A stretch of 64,000 bases of DNA from Hirundichthys speculiger (GCA_018398805.1 JAGFBZ010001949.1:1-64000), one strand, 5' to 3'. Counted from the stretch's first letter, positions 54,701 through 64,000 are shown. Notes: generated by a model not told the origin, from the letters alone. Numbers and translations are program-made.

Positions 54701-55294
54701 CTACAGTTAGTCTAAACTTTAGTGTGTAGGGGCTAATAGTTATAGCTACAGTTAGTCTAAACTATAGTGTGTAGATGCTAATAGTTATAGCTACAGTTAG
54801 TCTAAACTATAGTGTGTAGGGACTAATAGTTATAGCTACAGTTAGCCTAAACTATAGTGCGTAGGGACTAATAGTTATAGCTACAGTTAGTCTAAACTAT
54901 AGTGTGTAGATGCTAATAGTTATAGCTACAGTTAGTCTAAACTATAGTGTGTAGGGGCTAATAGTGATAGCTACAGTTAGTCTAAAATATAGTGTGTAGG
55001 GGCTAATAGTTATAGCTACAGTTAGCCTAAACTATAGTGCGTAGGGACTAATAGTTATAGCTACAGTTAGTCTAAACTATAGTGTGTAGATGCTAATAGT
55101 TATAGCTACAGTTAGTCTAAAATATAGGGTGTAGGGGCTAATAGTTATAGCTACAGTTAGTCTTTACTATAGTGTGTAGGGGCTAATAGTTAAAGCTGCA
55201 GTTAGTCTAAACTATAGTGTGTAGGGGCTAATATTTATAGCTACAGTTAGCCTAAACTATAGTGTGTAGGGGCTAATAGTTATAGCTACAGTTG
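51712..55294. repeat. 45-bp satellite array, about 80 units
   Basis: The unit is GGGGCTAATAGTTATAGCTA-CAGTTAGTCTAAACTATAGT-GTGTA (45 bp). The array is uninterrupted for 3.58 kb. Variants at the unit start (GGGG, GGG, GATG, GATGG, GGGA) and CCT for TCT in the middle tag unit types. The left two thirds are dominated by GGGG units. From about 53870 onward GGGA, GATG and GTGATAG variants recur in order. Every reading frame contains stops. Confidence 0.98.
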
Positions 55295-55479
55295 TAGTAG
55301 CTCAGACTAGAGTAGCTCATCTTAATCACAGCTTCATCATAGCTATGCTGCTATAGGCCTACGCTGCAGGGGGACACCAACATGATCTGCTGAGTGGCGT
55401 CTCTGCTGCTCTTCTCTCTTTCCTTCCCTTTCCTCCTCCCTTCCTCCTCCTCCAGCTCATTCATAATTACCACAATTAC

Positions 55480-55740
55480 AGACCTCAACTCTGACAATGT
55501 TCAAATCCAGACTGGAAACAGTTCTGTTTAGATGTGCATATGACAACTGAAAGGATTTTATGTGCTCTCTTCATTTTTAATTAATTTTTAATTAAATTAA
55601 TTAGTAATTATTTTCATATCTTTATGTTTTATGGAATGATTCTCTTTGCCTTCTTGTGATTTTATGTATCTGTGAAGCACTTTAAACAGCCTCGTGTATG
55701 AACTGCGCTCTACAAATAAACTCACCTTTGTTCATCTCAC
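55480..55740 (+). mobile_element. LINE 3' end (L2/CR1-like)
   Basis: One frame encodes FKSRLETVLFRCAYDN and stops, matching the usual C-terminus of L2-type ORF2 ('FKSRLKT-LF..AY'). TGTGAAGCACTTTAAACAGC and GCTCTACAAATAAACTC follow as the 3' UTR. Only the last codons remain. Confidence 0.75.
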
Positions 55741-56890
55741 AGCGTATTTACTTCATTTGAAGGCCGGGTGATTTTCAATTACAGCACGTCCTGCTACATA
55801 AAACCTCGAAAAAAAGAAGGTATATTTTCTTTTCCAGACTGTACAAGAAAAATGCATCTACGTAACATCTCTCTGGGAATAAGACATGAGTGACGCTTTT
55901 TATGTCTCCGTGTGGCCTGTTCTACTCATGAAGCAAAGTTTCATTAAAAAAGCGCCGTATTGGAGTTTCTACGTGGCCGTATGTTTGTAGTCGTCACAGG
56001 CTGCACCTTTAAAGTAATCAGCAGCCACTTGTGAAAGTCAAACCGCTTGGAATTTTATTCTCGGGGGGAATCTAAGTGTTAAACAGCTACCCAGGTCGAG
56101 ATGATTGCATTCAACCTCCTCAGCACAACCCCGTGCGCACATGAAGAGGCTATTACTCTTCCTCCCTTGACACTCCCTGACAGAACGTCGCCCCCACTTC
56201 TTCCCCGGCACAAAGCGATCCACGCAGCACCTTAAAATGCATCTTCAAAGCTAATGCACTTCACACATTGATTTTAGCTCCCGACAGCCCTGCAGTGGAG
56301 GGAAACAGGAGGAAGGAGCTGCAGAAGAAGAGATGACTCTGAAGATAAATCAAGAGACGTGAAGGGTGTTGAGGTGACGGGTTAAGTCCTACAAAACACC
56401 GATGGCACTCCAGAGTGAAGTGGGTGTGGAGGGGAGGGGGGGGGGGGGTCAATGTTTACGACGAGAATGAGACAGGAGCAAAAAATGGAAAAAGTTAGAG
56501 AGAAGCAGCACACGAGAGCAAGATCATCACCCTGGTGGCTTCTGTCCAACACTTTAAAGGTACTCAACGTTCACCTGAAGATGTCAAGCGGAAAATACCC
56601 GGCGATAATAACGTACTATCGAGGGCTGAGAGCGGATCCATCACCGGCTTTGATGTGAGGAGGCGCAGAGTCACGCCGGGTCTTCAACAACATTTCTGTG
56701 CTTTTTTCTCAAAACCGGTGCAGTCGAGAAGCTCGGCGCAGTAAAGCTCATGAAATATCAAGCATAACTTCAGCCTGAAACCTCAGAGAAACGTCTGAAA
56801 ATAAAAGGAGAGAAATTGGCAGCAGATTTCTAGCTGAATATTGATGTTGCTCGGCTGTAGGTCAATATAAGAGTTAACTTATGCCTCTTT
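55741..56890. other. Unassigned DNA
   Basis: Sequence at 55890-56090 is repeat-free and CNE-like, unproven. A G10-12 stretch is at 56437-56449. Short overlapping frames at 56382-56744 have no motif. Confidence 0.4.
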
Positions 56891-56899
56891 CTTTTAACT

Positions 56900-57264
56900 C
56901 AGACATTCCCAAACTACAGAACACCAAGGCCTAATTTGAAATGTGAAAAATCTCCGCGGCCCAGCGAAACCTTTAATCACAACTGTGATCAACATACAGG
57001 ACTAGGAACCATGATCTGATATTAATATGAGGGGTCAACAAATAAGGTGACACTTGTCATATTAAGTTAAGATGGCAGCAGAATAACACTTAATTGGATT
57101 GTTTTATTACTTCTTAATGTTTTTTTAATCATGTCATAAATATTTTACAGTAATTAAAGACATATTTATAAAAGATGAAGGATTTAAAACACATTTGTTT
57201 AATTTTAATGACCTCTCACGGCCCACCTGCAATACCACGACGGCCCACACTTCGGGAATCGCTG
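56900..57264 (-). mobile_element. hAT MITE (family B), copy 2
   Basis: CAGACATTCCCAAACTAC at the left and TTCGGGAATCGCTG at the right are the inverse arrangement of copy 1 at 14024-14373. The perfect 8-bp duplication TTTTAACT is at 56892-56899 and 57265-57272. The surrounding AACTTATGCCTCTTTCTT is also repeated on both sides, so the site was already a short tandem duplication. Confidence 0.93.
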
Positions 57265-57430
57265 TTTTAACTTATGCCTCTTTCTTCACGCCTCCAGCAT
57301 AATTACACGGCCTTCGTTAGCGGTATGGAGTAGAGGCGTCTTTTAAAACAACTGAGCAGAGCCTAAAGAGGTAGTTCTAGTTTTTAATGCTGAATCGGAA
57401 GGCTAGCAACACACAGTTACAGTACACATT

Positions 57431-58185
57431 CAGTGCGTTTACATGGGAAGTTTAACTCCTCTTTAATTCAGAATTAAAGTTAAAGCCGAATAAAAGTTAC
57501 CATGTAAACACTTAATTCCATATGAAAATGTCAATTCCAAATTAAACTTAATTCCGAAGTAAGTGGCTGGTTTATTCCCATTTTAATTCCGAATTAAATA
57601 ATTCCGCGGTCATGTATACACTCATTCCTCTTTAAATTAATTCCCGTCTTTCTGCGCATGCTAGTTCTCTTGCCCGTCTGTCGCCATGACGCTTATATTC
57701 CGCGCTGGGCTTGTTTTCAAAACAAAGTTTCAAGATGGCGGCACGCAGTAAACGGTGTTCAAGAGCAGAGACGATTTATTTAATAAATAGCTTGGAGGAA
57801 CTGGAAATAACTAAAAGAACAGATGGCAGGAAACATAAAAATTGTGAGCTTTTCAAAGCGGCCAGGTTAAATGAAGGAGGTTTCACAGATAGAGACGCCA
57901 CCCAGGTCAAAAATAAGTGGAATGTTGTTGCTAACCGAGTTGTTGCTAAGTTTGTTTTCTTCCGGTAGACGTAAAGACGTCCGCCCCCCCCCCATCCAAT
58001 CAGAACCCTTCCCAACCCCCAGACCTTAAGCGGAGTTGGATAAAGCCGAACAAACGCGTTTTCCATGTAAACCTTAAATCGGAATTACTATTTCCATGTA
58101 AACTCGAAGGAAAATAGTTTAATTCGGAATTATTTAATTCCTAATTATTAATTCCGAATTAAAAAAACATCATGTAACCGCAGCC
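57431..58185 (+). mobile_element. Harbinger-like Myb/SANT element, copy 3
   Basis: CAGTGCGTTTACATGGGAAG at the left and the inverse of GGCTGCGGTTACATGATG at the right are flanked by ATT (57428-57430, 58186-58188). It is 755 bp, oriented opposite to copies 1 and 2, with the Myb exon intact on plus. Long stretches are identical to the other copies, so the family spread recently. Confidence 0.92.
57735..57968 (+). CDS. Myb/SANT-like DNA-binding protein, transposon-encoded exon
   Basis: ATG at 57735 opens MAARSKRCSRAETIYLINSL, followed by EELEITKRTDGRKHKNCELF, then KAARLNEGGFTDRDATQVKN and KWNVVANRVVAKFVFFR, stopping at 57968. In Harbinger-type transposons a Myb/SANT-like protein of this kind binds the element ends and works with a separate DDE transposase, which is not encoded here. 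The 77 codons cover about one Myb-like domain: helix 1 at RAETIYLINSLE, helix 3 at DRDATQVKNKWNVV. CCG/GTAGAC near 57966 could be a splice donor, so this may be only exon 1. An upstream in-frame ATG at 57711 is less likely, because copies 1 and 2 are homologous from 57735. Confidence 0.6.
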   Translation: MAARSKRCSRAETIYLINSLEELEITKRTDGRKHKNCELFKAARLNEGGFTDRDATQVKNKWNVVANRVVAKFVFFR

Positions 58186-58188
58186 ATT

Positions 58189-58770
58189 ATCTATCAAAAA
58201 ACAAGCATCTGCTAGATTAATGGTTTATTGAGTAGCACGTCGCCACCGCGAGAGCGTGACACGCATACGTTCCTGAGCTGCATCAGAGACTCTCTAAACT
58301 TTAAAGCTTTAAGCTCAGGAAACAAAAATATAATCCTACTTTCAATAGTTTTCAGGGCATCTGTGGCCAGACGTGTTACACACACACACACACACACACA
58401 CACAGACGTACGCCATAATTAAACATATTGACCTGATGGAGGCAGCCGTCTGAAAAATAAATTGCACCCGTTGTTATTTACAGTAAAAAATCATGTGTTG
58501 TTTGACGAGTTTATGGTAGAAAAATAACACCTGGTATATTACAGCGTCACAATTTCACAGAAACTGAGCCAAAATCCAGAAGCAGGTTGTGCAAGTTGTT
58601 CCTCAGGAAACAAAGACGTAAAGGTAACTCCAGGTGCTGCTCATCAAATACACCCCCCACCCCCCCCATGTCTTTACCTTGCTCATTAGTGTTTTAGTCA
58701 GGTCTTCTCCCAGCTGGAGGACCGCCGTCACACACTTTCCCCATAACTGAAGGACGACAGTTTGAGATTA
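58189..58770. other. Unassigned DNA with (CA)n
   Basis: (CA)n is at 58379-58402. No recognised gene or element ends. Confidence 0.45.
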
Positions 58771-58774
58771 TGAT

Positions 58775-59054
58775 TAGGGATGTCCGATATTGGCTTTTTT
58801 GCCGATATCCGATATGCCGATATTGTCCAACTCTCAATTTCCGATACCGATATCTACCGATGCCGATATATGTGGACTATTTTTCCTCAAAACTAATTTT
58901 AGGTAACATCACATATCTCCTGTCGTGGAGTTAACACATTGTCTGTGCAAAAAAAAAAAAAAAAAAAAACTGCTACCGATATTTACCGATATTACATTTT
59001 TATGCCAATATCGGGCTGATAATATCGGTGGGCCGATATTATCGGACATCCCTG
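58775..59054. mobile_element. hAT MITE with CCGATA motifs
   Basis: It starts TAGGGATGTCCGATATTGGC and ends ATTATCGGACATCCCTG, with the perfect 8-bp duplication ATTATGAT at 58767-58774 and 59055-59062. CCGATAT/ATATCGG units are repeated near both ends, and an A20 run lies near 58950-58970. It is 280 bp and non-coding. Confidence 0.95.
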
Positions 59055-59062
59055 ATTATGAT

Positions 59063-60215
59063 TATTATCATTAACTACATTCTTTACCGTCACACAATGG
59101 TGGCAGAAGGAAATGTCACGTCCTTCTGCAGAACTATGTGATGAGTAAATCCTATAACACTGAACTGTGAAGAACACGTCTCCACCCTGAGACAGTTCTG
59201 GACAACCTGCACATTCATTTATCTCCATCAGACAAGGACGTCTGTTTGACTGTTAAACTGTAAAAGAGCTGCATCTCTGACTCCACAGCCATCTGTTGGC
59301 ACTTAAAACAATGACAGTACATTTAGAAATAGAAATAAGTATTATTTAGTTTAGGTCTGCAAAGTTGCCCCTGAACGACCTTCCAGAGCTTTTAGTCCTG
59401 AAAACAGATGAGATGAAAGTAGAAACGTCAGTTCCAAACACATATTACACTCACATGCCAAAGGTGGGACGAGAAAAGCGGAGCAGGTCAAGTTTTAATC
59501 TCCTCTGGTTGTGATGGACGACTATAAAGCAAACAACACTGGAAAATAAATCCAACGGCATAACAGCATCTACAGCCTGAGAGCTCGAACATCAGCCACC
59601 GACTGGACCTTAAACTTCTCCTCATCTGCCATCTCCTTTACAAACTAATAAAAAAAAAAAAAAACTTTCGTTAAGTAACAGTGGACAGTTAGTGTGAAAT
59701 ACATCAGGACAAAATAGAAATCAGTTTGTAATTCATCTATCACAGGGGTGATCAATAAACCCTGCGATTCTCTATCATTTCACGACAGTGTGATCGAAAC
59801 CTCCTGATGGGAACCTGAACATGGGAACACTGGGAACACTGGTTTATATGAGACACATTAATTATTATTTCCTAAAACACTGACAGTCTACCGGTTGAAA
59901 ATTATCAATAATCAATAGCCATACTCTATAACCTATAACTGTCTGTCTGTGAAGACGTTGTTCTTGATGTCAGAAGAATTCTAAGAAAGAAATGCAACAA
60001 TATAAGCTACGCCAAGCAAGTTAATGAAAAAAAGTCATGAAAGTGCAGTTTTTTTTCTCTATCCAGTTATTTATTTGCACTTTTTCCTTTAATTTTTTTT
60101 CCAGTAAGAAAGGACTTAAATTCATACGTCTTTGTTTTCTAAATGTTTCAAATATTTGAGAGTATATTCAATGTGTTTCAATATTCTGTCTTGTGAGTGA
60201 TTTTTTTTTTTAAAT
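59063..60215. other. Unassigned DNA
   Basis: No repeats with clear ends are seen. A-run at 59649-59664. The 78-codon minus frame at 58992-59228 overlaps the MITE and has no motif. Confidence 0.4.
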
Positions 60216-60655
60216 GCATCACACTCTTGTGTACATACAGTAAAAGTAAACTTTAAGGAATATATTTCCAGTGTATAAATAGTAAACTACAAGTAATATG
60301 CCAAGAAAACTTAAAGTATACAATAATAAACTAAAAATAGGGAGTACAAGTACAATGGCAGTATATCAATAAGTGCACTTGTGGTATACTTTAAGCACAT
60401 GAGAGGGATATACCAAGTACATTGATAGTATATAGATGAATGTACTTGTTGTAGACTGTTGCAAACTTAAAATAAACTTTCAAGTATACTTTTATAAACT
60501 TAAAATGTTCCAATTTAGTCCGAAAAAGTATCAAATCTGTATACTTTCCAGTACACTAAAAGTATATGGTGTGTAGTATACTTGCTATACTTGTACTTAT
60601 ACTCAAGTATACTTTTTAAAAATGTACTTGAGTACACTACTTTTTGCTAAGAGAA
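60216..60655. repeat. MITE-like region rich in AGTATACT palindromes
   Basis: AAGTATACTT, AGTACACT and GTATACTT motifs in both orientations recur through 440 bp. The right edge ACTACTTTTTGCTAAGAG looks like a terminus, but the matching left end is uncertain. It resembles a known fish repeat type in texture. Confidence 0.55.
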
Positions 60656-60810
60656 TGAAAAGATAATCTCCGTGAGTCCCGGTGCTCCTGTTGTTCCTGG
60701 ATTTCTCTCTTTTTAAACGCCGTCCCAGAAAACGCCTGTAATTCGCTCAGACTTCTCAATCCAGAAGCTTATTTTTAAAGAAAACAGGCTTCATCTGCCA
60801 ACTTCTCACT

Positions 60811-61214
60811 GTCTCTGAATACCTGTCTGGTTTCCTGCACGTTGCCGCCAAAACCTCGCCACCTTCAGTGTGATTCAGAGGATGTCTGTGCAGCTGCAGC
60901 CATGAATTAGCTTCTTCTCTACCACTTTTGTTTGCTGCACTTCAGCTCTTCTGGCAGGAAAAGGGACAATCAAGTGTGACATTTTTAAACGTACCATAAA
61001 AATAATGACTTCTTCAACAATATGTTCAGCTTATAAAAAAATCTTTGTGACAGGTGGCTGCAGTCCAGCTCTATCATTTATATAAGTTTGCTACGTTAAT
61101 TATCTGTTGAAACAGCTTGAAACTTGCCTCATTATCAAAGATTCATTTGGAGGCTGAGTGTTTTCACTCTGACCGACTGTAATAACTGTAACGCTGTTCA
61201 GCTAACGTAAATAC
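60811..61214 (+). repeat. Tandem duplication, left unit
   Basis: From GTCTCTGAATACCTGTCTGG to GAGCTAACGTAAATAC-type sequence it matches 62706-63166 with about nine in ten bases identical. It is shorter by a segment near 60845. No gene is recognised in either unit. Confidence 0.9.
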
Positions 61215-61506
61215 TAGGGATGTTCCTGGCGACTAATTTCCCTGTCGACTAAATGAAAATTTTAATTAAGACTAGTCGACTAGTCTAAAAAAAAGATGCA
61301 CTCCAGCCTGGAAGTTATCAGTTAGCGTCCCGGTACGGTGTATTCGGGCTCAACATATTCCATTAGCTTCCTGAAGGCTTTACCTTCCACAAAGTTAAGT
61401 GGAAGCATATCTAGCGAAGTCATTATCGTGATGAGCTGCGTTATCCTCTCAGACCGGACGGCAGTGGCGCCAGCAGAAAAAAAATCTGATGGTGGCTAGT
61501 GGGTGG

Positions 61507-61788
61507 TAGAGATGCGCGGATGAACCGCGCACCCGCGGGCGGAGCGGATAATCCGCATATCGGGCGGATGACTCGTCAAAAAATAATACTTTAATTAAAT
61601 TCGGGCGGGTTGCGGTTGAAGCACTCAAATAATAATAAGAAAAAATATTTTACTTATTATTAAAAAGGATGGCGGGTCAGTTCGGTTTTGAAAATTGGTG
61701 AAAAAACGTTCCTGCAAATGGATAGCGGGCGGATAGAGATTTTAAGAAGCGGTTGCGGGTTAAAATATACGTCATCCGCGCATCTCTA
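61507..61788. mobile_element. MITE nested in the hAT-like element
   Basis: TAGAGATGCGCGGATGA at the left and TCATCCGCGCATCTCTA at the right are inverses, with the perfect 8-bp duplication GTGGGTGG at 61499-61506 and 61789-61796. GCGGGCGGAT-type repeats lie inside. It is 282 bp and non-coding. Confidence 0.95.
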
Positions 61789-61824
61789 GTGGGTGGCAAG
61801 GCAAATTCTTAGGGTGGCATACCC

Positions 61825-61882
61825 AACCAAAAAATAAAAAATAAAATAAAATAAAATAAAATAAAGTAAAATAAAATAAATA

Positions 61883-61955
<73 letters not shown>
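61825..61955. repeat. (AAAAT)n, (TA)n and T-run
   Basis: Consecutive AAAAT units, then (TA)n at about 61888-61921, then about 30 T at 61924-61953. Confidence 0.95.
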
Positions 61956-61957
<2 letters not shown>

Positions 61958-62347
61958 GTATTTTATTATCACTTTACTTATATTAACTTGTATATTTATG
62001 TTATTCAACTATTCATGACAATAAAATGGCCAACACACAACGAATTCTGAAAAGGACTTTTGTGGGTATGTATGTTATACAGAGTTTGCAGTGTTTGTGT
62101 AGTATATTTATTTGACTGGGAATACATGGATATACTTTATACATGTGCATACTGAATGAGTGAGACTTTTGCTTACTCTATGAAGTTAGCACGCTAAGCG
62201 GAAAAGTTAGCATAGCTAACTAACCACTTTGCTGAATTGCTTTCAATCTACAGAGGTTAGAGGATAAAAATGAAAACACGATATATCACTTTTTTTTTTT
62301 GGCAAGAGTGGAAGTACTAGTGAGAAGAAAAGTGAGAATGTTGAGAA

Positions 62348-62618
62348 GCAGAACCCCGATGTAGAAGAAGTACCGGTATGCAGTGAGGATGAGTCCAGGG
62401 TGAGAACAGTGACAGAAGGTGCAGACAATGAATCAAGAATTCCTGGGCCTGGAATTAGGGTTCATCCAAGGAACCCCTTCAAGGAAGAAACATCCAACCC
62501 ATTTTTTGTAACATTTCATAATGGCTAATTTAACACTAGTAGTAGAAATTAATGGATTTCTACTACTCACTGCAAAAATTCACTGCATACCGGTACTTCT
62601 TCTACATCGGGGTTCTGC
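62348..62618. repeat. Perfect 39-bp inverted repeat with inner hairpin
   Basis: The arms 62348-62386 and 62580-62618 are exact inverses over 39 bp, beginning GCAGAACCCCGATGTAGAAG. Between them lie the end of a stop-free stretch (62526) and a second perfect hairpin with 12-bp arms AGTAGTAGAAAT / ATTTCTACTACT at 62538-62567. Confidence 0.9.
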
Positions 62619-62705
62619 CTCATGCTTTTGAGTTCTCTCAGGGGAGGCTCACTATCCCACACTTTGAAAACCCCTGGTTTAGACGACTAATCGCGCGCAT
62701 CCCTA

Positions 62706-63166
62706 GTCTCTGTATACCTGTCTGGTTTCCTGCATGTTGCCTCATCACCTGTGAAACTGTATATAAACCCGCTGTTTACCTGGTTCACAACCATTTCAGC
62801 CCAGCTGCTGCTCGTCATCCTCAGCGTGATTCAGAGGAAGTCTGTGCAGCTGCAGCCATGAATTAGCTTCTTCTTTACCGCTGTGTTTGCTGCACTTCAG
62901 CTCTGCTGGCAGGAAAAGGGACATTTTAAAACATACCATTAAAATAATGACTTCTTCAACAATATGTTCAGCTTATAAAAACAATCTTTGTGACAGGTGG
63001 TTGCAGTCCAGCTCTATCATTTATATAAGTTTGCTACATTAATTATCTGCGTTGAAACAGCTTGAAACTTGCCTCATCATCAAAGATCCATTTGGAGGCT
63101 GAGTGTTTTCACTCTGACCGACTGTAATAACTGTAACGCTGTTGAGCTAACGTAAATACGTCTACA
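62706..63166 (+). repeat. Tandem duplication, right unit
   Basis: It begins GTCTCTGTATACCTGTCTGG directly after the hAT-like element and ends GAGCTAACGTAAATAC, after which it continues GTCTACACAC. It retains about 60 bp (62745-62810) absent from the left unit. Confidence 0.9.
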
Positions 63167-63219
63167 CACATTTTAAACATTTTCTACCGCATGAGCCTCA
63201 GATGTTGCACCGTTACAGG

Positions 63220-63648
63220 TGTTAGGATTTTAGAATTAACTCAGAATAGTTAAAAACTTTGTGACGGGGAGGGATGCTGTTTCCATTTGTGACCGAGTTT
63301 CTCAGCTCAGGTTTACGACTTAATTACTGTAACATCCTCCCGACCCCCACCAACAGTTTGCAGCCCCCGGAAAAACAGTTTGTTTATTAACTCGGACTGT
63401 GTGACTGGTGACCATCTGGACAAAGAGCCATGAAACCCAGGAGAACAGGACCCGCCTCCTCTGGATCCTTAAAAGAGGGACAGAATCTGATTCCGGGGTG
63501 CATCTCCTCACGGTGTCAAGAGGTGTATCATCGGCCGATTAAAATATTCTGCATGGCATAATAATTCGTTGTATTCATGATTGTATTAAACTCTTTGTTG
63601 GTCTTGACATTAGGCACCAGATAAAAAGAACACAGAGAGATACTTTCA
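63220..63648 (+). mobile_element. Solo LTR, family A, copy 3
   Basis: It starts TGTTAGGATTTTAGAATTAA and ends GAGATACTTTCA, with the perfect 4-bp duplication CAGG at 63216-63219 and 63649-63652. It aligns with copy 1 over most of its length (for example the reverse of GATCCAAAGAAGGCGGGTCC) and with copy 2 over the last 130 bp. It is 429 bp. The frames across it are not genes. Confidence 0.94.
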
Positions 63649-63652
63649 CAGG

Positions 63653-64000
63653 TTTGAACACATCCTGACATTTTTACAGCTGCCCAGTTTAGCATGGATG
63701 AGCTGTAGAAACAAGCCGCCCCCCCCACCCCCCCACCCCCCCGCCCCCGTCTCTGAAGCTTCTGCACTTCAACTCCATCTCCATGCAAACACTGAAAGGT
63801 TAGCGAGCGCGGAGCAGATGGTTAAAAGGTCTGTTTGAATAATCTTGCAGGTCAGGACCGCTGCAACACTCCAGGCAGAGTTAGTAGAGAAACCAGACCC
63901 GTTCCCCGTCTTTCTCTCCATCCTTTACCCTCATCTTGCCCTCCTCTTCCCCTTTAACATTCCTCCTGTATTTTTAGCGGTTCCTCCGCTCCCTCAGGCA
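63653..64000. other. Unassigned DNA with a C-rich tract
   Basis: A stretch that is almost all C lies at 63717-63748 (C-runs broken by A and G). The rest shows no gene or element end. Confidence 0.5.

Larger units (their letters stand above)
61215..62705. mobile_element. hAT-like element at the duplication junction
   Basis: The left end TAGGGATGTTCCTGGCGACT and the right end's inverse TAGGGATGCGCGCGATTAGT share the TIR core TAGGGATG and GACTA motifs. The flanking 8-mers (GTAAATAC and GTCTCTGT) do not match. It contains a complete second MITE (61507-61788), low-complexity tracts, and a 75-codon stop-free stretch at 62302-62526 (+) without an ATG. Confidence 0.65.

Noticed and set aside
51712..55294. 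CRISPR-like or coding repeat
   Set aside because: There are no spacers, every frame has stops, and the unit is a classic tandem satellite.
61215..62705. 8-bp target duplication for the outer junction element
   Set aside because: The flanking 8-mers GTAAATAC and GTCTCTGT do not match, so I report the element without a TSD.

Overview
This window looks like intergenic or intronic DNA from a teleost fish. I found no convincing host protein-coding gene and recognised no tRNA, rRNA or other structural RNA gene. The teleost call is an inference from several signs. LINE 3' tails carry (AATTG)n or (AAT)n ends of the kind found throughout fish genomes. There is a fish-type short retroposon starting GGCAGCACGGTGG with a (GGAT)n tail. 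Many hAT, Tc1/pogo, Harbinger-like and Kolobok-like elements are present, along with very long (TCCA)n, (CA)n, poly-G and poly-C tracts. The species cannot be told from the sequence.

The left third (1-20 kb) starts with a nested stack: an old LTR split by a hAT element, with a TA-target MITE inside the hAT target-site duplication. Next come a 742-bp hAT-like element carrying a solo LTR (4935-6138), a pogo-like transposon whose DNA-binding region was invaded by a 23-bp minisatellite (8086-9873), an Ac-like BED-finger relic (11.1-11.5 kb) and about 1 kb of (TCCA)n (15.4-16.4 kb). Two direct copies of a long-TIR element with 6-bp target duplications (17.7-20.1 kb) flank a 278-codon open frame.

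The middle (20-46 kb) holds a duplicated block (21.9-23.2 and 31.45-32.25 kb) containing first-exon relics of a THAP-type zinc-finger protein and of a second protein. It also holds three hAT elements of 0.2-1.1 kb, a long hairpin (26.6 kb) and a 14-bp minisatellite split by a 1.37-kb element (31.0-33.5 kb). Further along are a LINE-1 reverse transcriptase fragment (37 kb), a retroposon split by a solo LTR (38.7-39.45 kb) and a TTAA-flanked Kolobok-like element (45.4-46.25 kb). The right third contains a 3.6-kb array of a 45-bp satellite (51.7-55.3 kb), the second and third copies of a Myb/SANT-encoding Harbinger-like element, further MITEs, and a tandem duplication with a 1.5-kb hAT element exactly at its junction (60.8-63.2 kb).

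The best-supported result is insertion history. About twenty elements can be bounded to the base by terminal repeats plus target-site duplications. Two solo LTRs also have matching empty sites elsewhere in the window. All coding traces are transposon-derived, and nearly all are broken by stops, frameshifts or truncation. The exception is the Myb/SANT exon at 57.7 kb, which is intact. Stretches between elements are mostly unrecognised single-copy DNA, some of which has the look of conserved non-coding sequence; that is only a guess without alignment.
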